DNA of 64,000 bases from Paenibacillus taiwanensis DSM 18679 (GTDB lineage Bacteria > Bacillota > Bacilli > Paenibacillales > Paenibacillaceae), in assembly GCF_000425125.1 (NCBI RefSeq), contig NZ_KE384306.1:1024356-1088355 (forward strand), given 5' to 3'. Both the position numbers and the translations under genes were made by a program. Shown piece after piece: positions 24,327-34,036 of the stretch; positions within the stretch are counted from its first letter, which is position 1, and the number at the start of each line of letters is the position of its first letter. The notes beneath the pieces were generated by a model. That model ran no database searches, was not told the origin of the DNA, and saw nothing but the letters and a program-made list of their open reading frames with translations.

Positions 24327-27300
24327 TCGAATATGTTGTGAAAAAACGAAAAATAACGCTGTTGTTTTTTATAATGGCGATGATCGTAGGCGCACTAAGC
24401 TTTGTCGGGCTTCCACAGCAAGAGATGCCGGATATTGTCATTAAATATGCGACTGTTACTACCATTTACCCCGGTGCTTCCGCTCAGAAAATAGAACAGA
24501 CCGTTACAAAAGTTGTGGAACAGAAAGTAAAGGAAATTCAAGGGATTAAGGAAATCGTATCTGTCTCAGCAGAGGGTTACTCTTCTATTATTTTAAAAGC
24601 AAAAGATGAGGCAAATACAAAAGAAGTGTGGGACAAAGTACGTAAAAATGTGCAGGATGTAAGGGAGGAACTGCCTGAAGGCGTAAAGGTTCCAGTAGTC
24701 AATGATGATCTGGCTAGCTCTTTTATCGGTTCATATGCGATTACCACAGAGAGCAAAAATGATCTGTATAAGCTTAATGAGCTAATGACAAGCTGGCGCG
24801 ATCAGCTGCGGGCAATACCAGGTGTTGCCAAAGTTGACCTCAAAGGTATTCCAAAGCAGGAAATTCATATTCGTATCGACAGTCATAAACTACAGCAATA
24901 TCAAATTAACTGGGAGCAAGTACTGGTGGCGGTGGAAGGGGAAAAAGAGCGTGTTCCCACAGGAGGTGTTACTTTTAATAAAAGGAGCTATCAGTTGATC
25001 GTTAAAGATGTCGAGCAGCTTCAAATTTTAAACCATTTGCTAGTGACCAGATCTCAAAATGATGCACCCGTTTATTTAAAGGATATTGCAACAGTGGAAT
25101 TTACTCATGCGAAGTCGGAATACTTTGCTTATTATAACGGCAAACCGGTTGTCACAATTGGAATCGGTGCCGAAACAGGCAGCGACGTGCCAACGATGAA
25201 TAAGCTGGTTCAGGAAAAGCTGGAGCAGCTAAAGAAAAGTCTTCCGTCACAAGCTCAATTTATGACGTTATTTGCGCAAAAGGATCGGGTAGATGAAATT
25301 TTCACTAGTCTGACGAAGGAAACTTTGATCGCGATTGCTGCGGTCATTGTCATCTGCATGCTCGGCATGAGCTTGCTGACGGCTTCCTTTGTGGCATTGG
25401 CTATTCCGATATCTATTGCGATCGGTCTCATTTTATTGCCGTCCATGCAAGTGACGCTAAATGAAATGTCGGTCATTGGTCTCATTATCGTACTCGGCAT
25501 ATTGGTCGATGATGCCGTCGTTGTGAATGACAATATTGAACGAAGGTTGACCGAATTGAGGGAAGAACCACACATAGCTGCGGTAAAAGGAACAAAAGAG
25601 GTAGCGATTTCGATACTTACAGCTACGCTGGCAACGATATCTGCATTTGCACCTTTAATTTTTTTGAAGGGGGACATCGGTGCATTTATAAAGCCTATCC
25701 CGATTGTCATCTCCTTAACGATGCTAGCATCAATGTTGATGTCTTTAACGATTATCCCGATATTTCGTGAATGGTATGAAAAGCGGAGGAAAGATCAGAC
25801 AATTTCGATCCGTTCCAAATCGGGCCTATTAAGCAAGCAAATTGAGGCAATGGGCCGCTTTTATGCGGGCAATCTTATGAGCAAAGTTATAAAACGTCCG
25901 ATTCTCGTTGGTTTGTCAGGCTTGCTGATCGGAACAGCGGCTTATTTTTTGGCTTTATTTGTTCCGGTCGAACTGTTTCCAAAATCAGAACGTCCAGAGC
26001 TTGCTATTCATGTCGCGATGCCAGCAGGAACTTCGCTGCAAGAAACCGATCGTATGGTGAATCAAGTGGCGGCTTGGATAGGCAAACAGCAGGAGGTAGA
26101 CGTATTTTCATACAGTGCGGGTGGCAGTGCTCCACTATTATTTTATGATCTGGATGCCGATCCTACCGGACAGTATTCGTCAACAAGTGGCAACGTTATG
26201 GTGAGATTAAAAAAAGAAAACGCAAATCTCTCTGCCACCCTGCGAGAATGGGATATGAAGTTCAAACAAGATTATCCTGGTGCCTCCATCACGGTCAAAA
26301 CTCCATCGTTAGGTATTGCAGTTGGAAAGCCGATTTCTATTCGGATATCAGGCGAGGGTATGGAGCAATTGCAAGCACTCGCACAACAGGTAAAAACGAC
26401 GATTGTGAACACGAGTGGAGCCTACAACGTGAAAGATGACATGGGAATTGAACAATACGGTTTAGAGCTGGAAATAAACAAACAGGCTATGGATCAATAC
26501 ATGGTGTCCTATACAAATCTGACTCGAGCCTTGCTGCTTGCAAGTGACGGGATGACGACAAGTCAATACAATACAGGTAAAAATCTGATCAGTATTCGCT
26601 TATTTTTGGATAAAGGTGTATCTGATCCGTCCGAGCTTTTCCATCGTTTGAATGTAACTAATGCAGCAGGAAAGCAAATACCGTTATCACAAGTAGCGGT
26701 ACTTATGCCGGCCTTCTCCGTTCAGCAAATAAAGCACTACAATTTGGCACGAACGATTACGGTGGACGCGGATGCAAAAGGACGGACGGCCACTGAAATT
26801 ATGGCAGAAATTACGACGAAAATGAATAACATCTCTTTTCCGGAAGGCTATAGCTGGGCTATTGGTGGCGAAACATCGGAACAGGACAAAATTTTTACGG
26901 ATTTAGGTATGCTGTCTGTGTTTGTCATTTTTCTTATTTTGATGTTAATAACGATTCAATTTTATTCTGTGTCTATTCCTCTAATTATTATGACTACCGT
27001 TTATTTGGCGGCAGCAGGTGGAATTATCGGTATTTATATTACCGGTATGCCAATTGGTTTTATGAGTATGATGGGCATTATATCTCTGTCAGGAATCGTC
27101 GTACGAAACGGCATCGTTTTGATCGAGTTCATTGAAGATGCGCGACATGCTGGGGCAGGACTGGAGGATGCGATTGTGCAGGCAACAGCGGCTCGTTTTC
27201 GACCAATTTTGCTTACTTCTTTGACGGCCATTGTTGGCATGATTCCGATTGCGCTTATTGGGGATATTTTGTTTCGCCCAATGGCTAACACAATCATTTT

Positions 27301-27454
27301 CGGTCTACTGTTCTCAACTATATTAACGCTGTTTGTTGTTCCATCTTTATATCTGGTTATCGCACGTTACAAATTAAAGCGGCAGCAGCAGCGGCATGAA
27401 AAACAAAATAACACTTCAATGAAGCAAGCGGAAAGCTCGCATTTATCCGTTTAG
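24323..27454 (+). CDS. RND multidrug efflux transporter permease
   Basis: A 1043-residue AcrB-type pump with two repeats of six membrane helices and two large outer loops. TM4 carries the proton-relay Asp pair in GILVDDAVVVNDN; the second half carries the matching GIVVRNGIVLIEFIEDA. Full length for the family. In the three-gene operon it sits between its adaptor and a TolC-like protein. Bacillota members such as SwrC/YerP export surfactants or fatty compounds (family knowledge); the substrate here is unknown, but the MerR regulator with a drug-binding-type domain suggests a lipophilic toxic compound. Confidence 0.95.
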   Translation: MIEYVVKKRKITLLFFIMAMIVGALSFVGLPQQEMPDIVIKYATVTTIYPGASAQKIEQTVTKVVEQKVKEIQGIKEIVSVSAEGYSSIILKAKDEANTKEVWDKVRKNVQDVREELPEGVKVPVVNDDLASSFIGSYAITTESKNDLYKLNELMTSWRDQLRAIPGVAKVDLKGIPKQEIHIRIDSHKLQQYQINWEQVLVAVEGEKERVPTGGVTFNKRSYQLIVKDVEQLQILNHLLVTRSQNDAPVYLKDIATVEFTHAKSEYFAYYNGKPVVTIGIGAETGSDVPTMNKLVQEKLEQLKKSLPSQAQFMTLFAQKDRVDEIFTSLTKETLIAIAAVIVICMLGMSLLTASFVALAIPISIAIGLILLPSMQVTLNEMSVIGLIIVLGILVDDAVVVNDNIERRLTELREEPHIAAVKGTKEVAISILTATLATISAFAPLIFLKGDIGAFIKPIPIVISLTMLASMLMSLTIIPIFREWYEKRRKDQTISIRSKSGLLSKQIEAMGRFYAGNLMSKVIKRPILVGLSGLLIGTAAYFLALFVPVELFPKSERPELAIHVAMPAGTSLQETDRMVNQVAAWIGKQQEVDVFSYSAGGSAPLLFYDLDADPTGQYSSTSGNVMVRLKKENANLSATLREWDMKFKQDYPGASITVKTPSLGIAVGKPISIRISGEGMEQLQALAQQVKTTIVNTSGAYNVKDDMGIEQYGLELEINKQAMDQYMVSYTNLTRALLLASDGMTTSQYNTGKNLISIRLFLDKGVSDPSELFHRLNVTNAAGKQIPLSQVAVLMPAFSVQQIKHYNLARTITVDADAKGRTATEIMAEITTKMNNISFPEGYSWAIGGETSEQDKIFTDLGMLSVFVIFLILMLITIQFYSVSIPLIIMTTVYLAAAGGIIGIYITGMPIGFMSMMGIISLSGIVVRNGIVLIEFIEDARHAGAGLEDAIVQATAARFRPILLTSLTAIVGMIPIALIGDILFRPMANTIIFGLLFSTILTLFVVPSLYLVIARYKLKRQQQRHEKQNNTSMKQAESSHLSV

Positions 27455-27522
27455 TGGGTTAACGGGTTTGTCGAACGAGAACCCGCGAAACCTAATTAGT
27501 CTGTTATGGGAGGAAAAACGAT

Positions 27523-28989
27523 ATGAAGCAAAAAATAGTGATAACGTCAGTAATGCTTATCTTGCTTGCGAACTCGGCTGCAACCGTGTCGGCTAACAGC
27601 AGTGCCACATTAATGGGCGCTAACGAAGTCAAGCGGGAAACGATGCTGGGAAGTCCATTAACGACAAGCACTACGGCAGCAGATCACGTGCCGGATCAGC
27701 CTGTTATGTCAGCCGGGGATCAAGCAACTACAGGCAAAAAATTACCTGCCTCGTTTGTAGCTGCACGGCCTTTGGTTGAAATTTCACGTTTAACTTTGGC
27801 TGATGTACAGTCGCGAGCTGTATCGGATTCATTTAATTTGACATTGCTGCATCTTAAGTTTTTTGCATTAGAATCCAAGCGGTCTGATCTTAAAATGCAG
27901 GCTGACCGAATGATCACCCGTTGGCCAATGGATACTTATCGATTGCCTGATACACCCGAAAAAATAGTGAATCATCCCGCTTATCAAATTCCGCCTGACG
28001 CCACTTGGGAGCAACTGCTGTGGCTCGGTCCAACAGTAGAGACTAACACAGTCGTAAATGGACTGATGAGTAGTGTTACCGAAATTGTATATGGAATGAA
28101 CGATATGCTGCAAGCGCAGCGCAATGAGCTGGAGCTTACTGTAAAGCAGTTGGAGCGTGACAGATGGAACACGGAGCTTGATCTGGACGAGGCCAAGGAA
28201 GGGATCAAATTAAACATAACGAGTCAATATGTCCAATTGTTAGCTTTGCGTGAGCAAAAAAAGCTGCATGAAGAAGCGCTACAGCTTCTTCATAAAGAAT
28301 ATAACCGATTAAGGGCACTGCAAGATCAAGGAGTAGCGGCAGCAGATCATATGCGGGGACTGCAATTTAAAATTTCTCAGCAGACGACCGAGGTTGAGGT
28401 TCAGAACATGAACTATCGTCTTGCATTGCTACAGCTTTGTTTTGATTTGGGGTTACGTTACGATCCGTCAATGGTGCTGGCAGATGTGGAGCCAGTTGAA
28501 GTCAGATTGCCCCCTCGTAAACAAACGGAGGAAATCGTTACACGATCACACGAAATGAAGCGGAAGTGGAATGAGTTAAAGCAAGCTTGGTGGGAACAGG
28601 CCAACACCAAATCATCTAATCCACATGGACATAGTTATTTAGCAGCTAATGTTGCGCTTACAGTTGCACAGACAAAGCAGGCTCAAGTGCAGTTAATCAA
28701 ACTGATTGATGCGACTTATAGTGAAACTGATCATACGTATCAACTGTACAAAGCAGCACAAGCTGAGGTAAACGAGGCTGCTGCCAACTATACCGTCGTG
28801 CAGCGCCGCTTTCAATTAGGCAGCGTGCCGTCTTATGAACTGAATCAAGCTAGCTTTCAACGACAGCAGGCTGAAGCGAAGCTCAAATTACTGCAATTAC
28901 AATATGTAATGCTGATGAGCAAGGTGGGGGCGATGGAAAAAGGGTATATTTTTGCAAGTGACATTGCTGCTACGTCGAAGATGGAGTAG
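27523..28989 (+). CDS. TolC-family (OEP-like) protein
   Basis: A 488-residue exported protein with signal peptide (residues 1-25), a low-complexity Thr/Ala region to about 85, and two internally related helical halves with TolC-type heptads (for example LREQKKLHEEALQLLHKEY and KLLQLQYVMLMSKVG). It follows the RND adaptor and pump in the same operon. TolC forms an outer-membrane channel in diderm bacteria; in a monoderm host it may instead form an alpha-helical conduit or a wall-spanning part of the pump (inference). Confidence 0.8.
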   Translation: MKQKIVITSVMLILLANSAATVSANSSATLMGANEVKRETMLGSPLTTSTTAADHVPDQPVMSAGDQATTGKKLPASFVAARPLVEISRLTLADVQSRAVSDSFNLTLLHLKFFALESKRSDLKMQADRMITRWPMDTYRLPDTPEKIVNHPAYQIPPDATWEQLLWLGPTVETNTVVNGLMSSVTEIVYGMNDMLQAQRNELELTVKQLERDRWNTELDLDEAKEGIKLNITSQYVQLLALREQKKLHEEALQLLHKEYNRLRALQDQGVAAADHMRGLQFKISQQTTEVEVQNMNYRLALLQLCFDLGLRYDPSMVLADVEPVEVRLPPRKQTEEIVTRSHEMKRKWNELKQAWWEQANTKSSNPHGHSYLAANVALTVAQTKQAQVQLIKLIDATYSETDHTYQLYKAAQAEVNEAAANYTVVQRRFQLGSVPSYELNQASFQRQQAEAKLKLLQLQYVMLMSKVGAMEKGYIFASDIAATSKME

Positions 28990-29031
28990 AGGCTGTGCGA
29001 CTAGTTCGTTCGTACACGCAGCGCGAGCATG

Positions 29032-29067
29032 ACACAAAAAACCGCAGAAACTAGCGGTTTTTTGTGT
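29032..29067. terminator. Terminator after the RND operon
   Basis: A 14-bp stem ACACAAAAAACCGC / GCGGTTTTTTGTGT with an 8-nt loop and its own A- and T-runs. Confidence 0.92.
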
Positions 29068-29152
29068 TATTTCTAATCTAATAAAAGCGATCGTCTTCCG
29101 CTGCTCGCGATAATGCAGAGCATAACTATAACTGCAACACAATAGAGATGTG

Positions 29153-29191
29153 TTGACGAGTAAGTTATTAGTGTATATATTATATATATAC
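29153..29191 (+). promoter_or_regulatory. Promoter and dyad before the GntR/ABC operon
   Basis: TTGACG (29153-29158), 17-bp spacer, TATATT (29176-29181). A dyad GTATATA-N5-TATATAC (29173-29191) overlaps the -10, where a YtrA-type GntR repressor would block its own operon. Confidence 0.65.
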
Positions 29192-29225
29192 GGTAATTAC
29201 TTTGTGGATGAAGGTGAGGTGAAAC

Positions 29226-29600
29226 ATGAACATTATTATATCCAACGCTTCAAGCGATCCCATATATATGCAAATTATGAATCAGATCAGACAGAGCATC
29301 TTGAGTGGGGAATTGCGTGCTGGTGATAGCCTCCCTTCTATTAGACAGCTGGCCAAAGATTTACAAGTTAGCGTCATTACAACAAAACGTGCCTATGAGG
29401 AGTTGGAAAAGGAGAAGCTGATCGACTCTGTTGTAGGTAAAGGGAGTTATGTGTCAGGGGCAAACACAGATTTCATTCGGGAACAGCGTATGAAACGATT
29501 AGAGGAGAAAATGATTGAAATCATACAAGAAAGTAAGGAATTAAGTATGAGTCAACAAGACGTCATCCGTTATTTGACGTTATTGTTCGAGGAGGAATAA
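29226..29600 (+). CDS. GntR-family regulator (YtrA type)
   Basis: A 124-residue regulator. The winged helix is at about 10-75 (PIYMQIMNQIRQSILSGELR, DSLPSIRQLAKDLQVSV) with only a short helical tail for dimerisation, as in the YtrA subfamily that regulates ABC transporters. It is the first gene of an operon with an ABC ATPase (2 bp later) and permease. A dyad over the -10 box supports autorepression. Confidence 0.93.
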   Translation: MNIIISNASSDPIYMQIMNQIRQSILSGELRAGDSLPSIRQLAKDLQVSVITTKRAYEELEKEKLIDSVVGKGSYVSGANTDFIREQRMKRLEEKMIEIIQESKELSMSQQDVIRYLTLLFEEE

Positions 29601-29602
29601 TT

Positions 29603-30472
29603 ATGACAAATGCAATTGAATTACGAAACGTGACTAAAAAATATGCTCAATTTACAGTAGATAACGTATCGCTAGATGTCAAACAAGGCTATATTACGGG
29701 CCTAATTGGTCCGAATGGTGTTGGGAAAAGCACCTTGATCAAAATGATATTGGGGATGGTCCGACCTGACTTTGGCACTGTAAAGATTTTGGGCTGCCAA
29801 ATGCCTGTACAAGAAATAGACATTAAGCAGCGGATCGGTATCGTATCGGATGATTGCTTTTATTATGAGCATCTTACGATTCGTGAAATGAAGAAGCTGA
29901 TTGCGCCGTTCTACAAGAAATGGAATGAACAGAAGTTTAATCGGTATCTTGAACAGTTCGAATTGTCACCTCGGAAAAAGATTGAACAATTATCGAAGGG
30001 GATGAAGGTGAAGTTTGCTCTGGCTGTGGCGTTATCACATGAGGCTGAGCTGCTTATTATGGATGAGCCAACCTCTGGACTAGATCCTGTGTTCCGTAGG
30101 GAAATGCTCGATCTGCTTGCGGACATGATGCAGGATGAGCGAAACTCGATTATTTTTTCAACTCATATCACTACAGACTTGGACCGGATTGCAGATTACA
30201 TAGCATTTATTAATCGAGGTAAACTTGTATTTAATGAAGCAAAAGATGAAGTGCTTGAGCGATATACGATTGTAAAAGGGGATTTACAACTGCTGGATGC
30301 GGATATTCGGCATAAATTTGTCGGGCTTCGTGAAACGGCTGTTGGCTTTGAGGGGTTAGTAGATAATCGACAGGATGCTGAACGTTTATTTGGCAGTTAT
30401 GCCGTTTTGGACAAACCATCGTTAGAAGACATTATGTATTTCAGTGCTAAAGGGGGCCGTGTGTATGCTTAA
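29603..30472 (+). CDS. ABC transporter ATP-binding protein
   Basis: A 289-residue ATPase with Walker A GPNGVGKST (about residue 38), signature LSKGMKVKFALA, Walker B LLIMDEPTSGLD and an H-loop His in FSTHITTD. The C-terminal 75 residues are an extension seen in ATPases of YtrB/BcrA-like ABC-2 exporters. The signature reads LSKG, a common variant of LSGG in this group. It pairs with the permease that overlaps its end. Confidence 0.94.
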   Translation: MTNAIELRNVTKKYAQFTVDNVSLDVKQGYITGLIGPNGVGKSTLIKMILGMVRPDFGTVKILGCQMPVQEIDIKQRIGIVSDDCFYYEHLTIREMKKLIAPFYKKWNEQKFNRYLEQFELSPRKKIEQLSKGMKVKFALAVALSHEAELLIMDEPTSGLDPVFRREMLDLLADMMQDERNSIIFSTHITTDLDRIADYIAFINRGKLVFNEAKDEVLERYTIVKGDLQLLDADIRHKFVGLRETAVGFEGLVDNRQDAERLFGSYAVLDKPSLEDIMYFSAKGGRVYA

Positions 30473-31091
30473 CTTAGTCCGTAAAGACTTTATCGCTTTA
30501 AAAAGCTCATTTTGGATGAGTCTTTTGTATCTAGTTGTTTTTAGCGCCGCGTTTATTCCAAAGATGTCATCATCTATTCATCTTGTCGGCATCTATACCG
30601 CTTTCGCGACGATAACGCTTGGTACTATGATTGATATTAAACACCATAATCATAATTTTCTTATTACGCTGCCGATTAAACGCAAGCAGATTGTGCAAGC
30701 CAAATACTTGTTAGCTATTATTTATGCGGTAGGGGGAGTTCTTGCTTCTTACGCCATTCATGTGCTCGTTAATCAATATTTCCCAGAGCTAAACAAACCT
30801 AATTATTCGATCCATGACATATTAGGTCCGGTCGGCATCATTTTTGTTCTAACCTCCGTATACTTGCCGCTATTTTATGCATTTAGCAAAAAGGGGGCCT
30901 CTATCATTAATGGTGTATTTTTTATTCTGCTCATTGCATTGGCACAGCCTACAGCTATTTTTATGAATATGTTACACGAGAGTGGCCCGCAAAGTGACCT
31001 GACGATATATTGGATTTTAATAGGTACTTTGCTGTTGTTCATAGCTTCCTACTTCTTAGCTGTAGCTTTGTTTACTAGAAAGGACTTATAA
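30465..31091 (+). CDS. ABC-2 type transporter permease
   Basis: A 208-residue protein with about six membrane helices, no ATPase motifs, and the start MLNLVRKDFIALKSS typical of ABC-2 permeases paired with YtrA-type regulators. ATG 30465 is preferred (GGGGG upstream, 8-bp overlap with the ATPase gene) over a TTG/ATG at 30444. The substrate is unknown; cell-wall-antibiotic stress is the usual inducer of such operons (family knowledge). Confidence 0.88.
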   Translation: MLNLVRKDFIALKSSFWMSLLYLVVFSAAFIPKMSSSIHLVGIYTAFATITLGTMIDIKHHNHNFLITLPIKRKQIVQAKYLLAIIYAVGGVLASYAIHVLVNQYFPELNKPNYSIHDILGPVGIIFVLTSVYLPLFYAFSKKGASIINGVFFILLIALAQPTAIFMNMLHESGPQSDLTIYWILIGTLLLFIASYFLAVALFTRKDL

Positions 31092-31107
31092 GAGGCTTAA
31101 CGGTTGT

Positions 31108-31257
31108 ATGGTCATAAAATATAGGGAAAGGGGGAGATGGGGAAAGTTTACCCCATACAAAATACCGATATTTAATTTTTTTACCGCATTTTTTGCTGTT
31201 ACTTTACTTCCGTCTGCTCTAATAGGTGCTATAAAGGACATCTTTTCGAGAAAATGA
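31108..31257 (+). CDS. Possible 49-aa small membrane protein
   Basis: A small open frame after the ABC-2 permease: a basic start (MVIKYRERGRWGKFTPYK), one hydrophobic segment at about residues 20-42 and a basic end (DIFSRK). It would span the membrane once. No clear ribosome site is seen, so it may not be translated. Its 17-bp distance from the permease allows it to be a last gene of that operon. Confidence 0.3.
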   Translation: MVIKYRERGRWGKFTPYKIPIFNFFTAFFAVTLLPSALIGAIKDIFSRK

Positions 31258-31323
31258 ATCTATTATGAATGGGCTGCGTATATGGTTAAGGGTATTGTGA
31301 TGAGTGAGATGGAGGGAAAACAA

Positions 31324-32385
31324 ATGAGCGAGGAAGTTGTTACTTCAGGATGGGATGCAATCGAAGAGCAAATGGTTCACATTTATGGAGCACAGGAGCC
31401 TAAGCATTACGGTACATTGATTTCATATGCACTGGGTGGAAATGATCCATTGGACGGCATTAGTGTGTACAAGGCAGAGCAGCCGTTTCCGCACTGGCAC
31501 TTCGTTACCTACGGATTTTCGGAGCTATACGAAAAAGAATCTGAAAATACGGATTACAGCGGCTTTGGATTCGAACTTACGTTCCGGCTCATTCGTGAGG
31601 AGCATGAGGAGGAGCCGCCAACTTGGGCGCTGAACTTACTTCAAAATATGGCGAGATATGTATTTAGTAGCGGAAATGTGCTCGTGCCTGGTGATTATTT
31701 GGATGCTAACGGTCCTATCTGCTTGGAATCGAATACGAAGCTGACTGCGCTTGTCTTTATGGAAGATGCGGAGCTTCCGGCCATAAAGACGCCAAACGGA
31801 CGAGTGGAGTTTGTCCAAATGATAGGTATGACAGAGGATGAACTGGAAGCGATTAAAACATGGAATACGCTAAAAATGTTGGAAGCCTGTCAGGAGATGC
31901 TGCCAGGTTATATTACGAACTTGTCGAGGGATTCCATGCTGCAAGTTCCAGCTATTGCTGAAGCTGTGCAAGGTGGTATCGAACGTGACGGCTCCAATAC
32001 CGGATTTTTATTTGTAGATCAATTATTATGGGAGCCTGCTACAAATCGTTTGCTTAGCAACACACCTGCAGTGCTCACTTTAGGAGCTAAGCAGGCGGCT
32101 ACTGTTGCCAAGCTCATCCGTGGCCGCCTGCTGAAAGGGAAGGAACTAACACTTTCTAGTGAGCATTTGCGGGTCATACTAGCTCCAGGAGAGGAAACCC
32201 GTTATGAGTGTGGAGAAAACGAGGTGCGGTTAACATTACATACGGCAGATGCTACCGAACTTTCACAAATGATGCAGCCGCAGGAAGGCACGCTCAAGCT
32301 TTCCGCTTTCAACGGATTAACGATCCAAGTTGTAAAAACGTACATTAAAGACCAGGATGGTGTTATCGTATCCACGATAGGTTAA
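31324..32385 (+). CDS. Suppressor-of-fused (SUFU) domain protein
   Basis: A 353-residue cytosolic protein. The first 190 residues carry the SUFU fold marks: PKHYGTLISYALGGNDPLDG, PHWHFVTYGFSELYEK and FGFELTFRL. The rest is unassigned. Bacterial SUFU domains occur as immunity proteins of polymorphic toxin systems and as orphan genes (family knowledge); no toxin is encoded nearby. ATG 31324 is chosen because GGAGGG lies 7 nt upstream; 31282 and 31300 are possible. Confidence 0.82.
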   Translation: MSEEVVTSGWDAIEEQMVHIYGAQEPKHYGTLISYALGGNDPLDGISVYKAEQPFPHWHFVTYGFSELYEKESENTDYSGFGFELTFRLIREEHEEEPPTWALNLLQNMARYVFSSGNVLVPGDYLDANGPICLESNTKLTALVFMEDAELPAIKTPNGRVEFVQMIGMTEDELEAIKTWNTLKMLEACQEMLPGYITNLSRDSMLQVPAIAEAVQGGIERDGSNTGFLFVDQLLWEPATNRLLSNTPAVLTLGAKQAATVAKLIRGRLLKGKELTLSSEHLRVILAPGEETRYECGENEVRLTLHTADATELSQMMQPQEGTLKLSAFNGLTIQVVKTYIKDQDGVIVSTIG

Positions 32386-32708
32386 CATGCAGGTAACTGG
32401 TTGATGATTGCAAGTTGGTGTCCGTGGTTAGGAAGGCGCTAACGACAAAGCCGGCCTTTTAATGGGAGTTCTAATAGAGGGAGCAGCATAAATATTATAA
32501 AGTAGTGGATCGCATATCGTTACTGACATTTACAAAAGAGAGCGTGTACGTGCAAAATGATCCCTAATTGTTAAGGGGGCATTCATAACAACTTCATCTC
32601 CGGAATTATACAGTTCAATACTTTGGAGTGGGACTTCATTATATGCGAACGTAATAATAACTCGATAAGAATCGTCTGGCGATACGAAACGAGAGGAGAA
32701 GGTGAGCG
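32386..32708. other. 323-bp intergenic region
   Basis: No convincing gene. A weak hairpin AAGGC / GCCTT (32433-32458) followed by TTTT may end the SUFU gene. The remainder has no clear repeat or promoter that can be supported beyond AT-richness. Confidence 0.5.
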
Positions 32709-33329
32709 TTGGAAAGAATGTCGGAGATGAATGAGGATGAATTTAAAACCGCCGTCTATAAAGCTGCCAGACTCGGCATATTTATGAATCAAGACGTCCG
32801 TTATGCTGCGTATTCCATCGGTGACTTTACTTATGGAGAGCCAGATGTACTTTCTTGGGGCGAAGATGCTAGTCTAACCATCGGCAAATTTTGTTCAATA
32901 GCATCACGTGTAACGATTATGCTCGGTGGTGAGCACAATGTGGATTGGGTGTCCACGTATCCCTTTAATCCGATATTTCCGCAAGCCCAAGCCTATTTAG
33001 GACACCCCAAAACGAAAGGTAACGTAATCATTGGTCATGATGTGTGGCTTGGCATTGATAGTTATATTTTGTCTGGGGTGACCATTGGCAACGGAGCAGT
33101 TGTATCTGCTCGTAGTCTTGTTACAAAAGATGTACCCCCCTATGCTATTGTTGGAGGTAATCCAGCGCGGATTATACGTTATCGCTTTTCCGATGAACAA
33201 ATAGAGGAGCTTGAAGCAATCGCTTGGTGGAATTGGCCGCTCCATCGTATTTTCTCAGCGCTGCCGCTGTTACTATCTAATCAGATGGATCAATTTATTC
33301 AATATGCTAAATCGAGTGGCGCAATGTAA
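32709..33329 (+). CDS. CatB-like (XAT) hexapeptide acetyltransferase
   Basis: A 206-residue left-handed beta-helix acetyltransferase. Hexapeptide rungs run from about 55 to 155 (LTIGKFCSIASRVTI, IIGHDVWLGIDSYILSGVTI). The active-site His is in GGEHNVDWVSTYPF; the C-terminal FSDEQIEELEAIAWWNWP is the CatB/Vat-type tail. The family includes chloramphenicol and streptogramin acetyltransferases but also sugar acetyltransferases, so drug resistance cannot be assumed. TTG 32709 is taken as start; ATG 32718 is an alternative. Confidence 0.88.
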   Translation: MERMSEMNEDEFKTAVYKAARLGIFMNQDVRYAAYSIGDFTYGEPDVLSWGEDASLTIGKFCSIASRVTIMLGGEHNVDWVSTYPFNPIFPQAQAYLGHPKTKGNVIIGHDVWLGIDSYILSGVTIGNGAVVSARSLVTKDVPPYAIVGGNPARIIRYRFSDEQIEELEAIAWWNWPLHRIFSALPLLLSNQMDQFIQYAKSSGAM

Positions 33330-33387
33330 ATGGATGCTGGAGTAACATCGAGTAATAATATAGTGTGATCTCCTTTATGAAGGAATG

Positions 33388-33430
33388 AAAATGCGGCCAA
33401 ACATTAAAATAATACGCTTGGCCGCATTTT
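33388..33430. terminator. Bidirectional terminator
   Basis: A 13-bp stem AAAATGCGGCCAA / TTGGCCGCATTTT with a 17-nt loop, between two convergent genes. Confidence 0.88.
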
Positions 33431-33444
33431 GCCTATGTTATTTA

Positions 33445-33798
33445 TTAATATACTTGATGTAAACTAACAGGCCCTAGACTACCATAAGATCCTTGGAATT
33501 GTCCTTTCAGGACATAAGTTCCTGGACTAAGATAGCCTACTGAATATTCAACAGGACTCGGAGAGGTGGGCCCGATATTCACGGTAGTCGAGAACACTTT
33601 ATGAAGTTGACCGGAGGGTCCTTTGGAATAAAGCGATAGCTCAACGGTTTCATCTGTAGAACTCCATAAGCCAACACTTAATTTATGCTGAGCAAATTGG
33701 CTAACTGTCAAATCATGTGAGGTTGCAGTATAGGCAGCAAATGCGTTAGTCGAGAAAGAGAAGAAGGCTAATAATAAGATCAATACTACCTTTTTCAT
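33445..33798 (-). CDS. Small secreted protein of unknown function
   Basis: A 117-residue protein with a clear signal peptide (MKKVVLILLLAFFSFSTNAFA, cut after residue 21). The mature part of about 95 residues has alternating beta-strand character with VGYLSPGTYVLKGQF, like a small beta-sandwich. No family recognised. The start has GGGAGG upstream. It stands alone between two terminators. Confidence 0.7.
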   Translation of the reverse strand: MKKVVLILLLAFFSFSTNAFAAYTATSHDLTVSQFAQHKLSVGLWSSTDETVELSLYSKGPSGQLHKVFSTTVNIGPTSPSPVEYSVGYLSPGTYVLKGQFQGSYGSLGPVSLHQVY

Positions 33799-33965
33799 TT
33801 AATTCACCTCCCTTCTAGTTGAAGAGTGTCAGTAGAGAAAAAGAGCGTAGAGGTCAGTTTATAGTTATATTTTAACTATTGTATCAAAACAAAGCGTTTA
33901 TGCCTATCTATTCTGAATAAAAGATAGAATACATTTCAAATATGTGCAACGAGTTTATCCAAAAA

Positions 33966-33998
33966 AAGAAGAGCTTGCAGGGTAGGCAAGCTCTTCTT
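33966..33998 (-). terminator. Terminator of the SMI1-family gene
   Basis: A 13-bp stem AAGAAGAGCTTGC / GCAAGCTCTTCTT with a 7-nt loop; read on the minus strand it is followed by a T-run. It lies 40 bp after the stop of the TPR/SMI1 gene. Confidence 0.9.
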
Positions 33999-34036
33999 GC
34001 TGTCCAGTAGGTATGATCGAGATCGGATCAGCTCTT

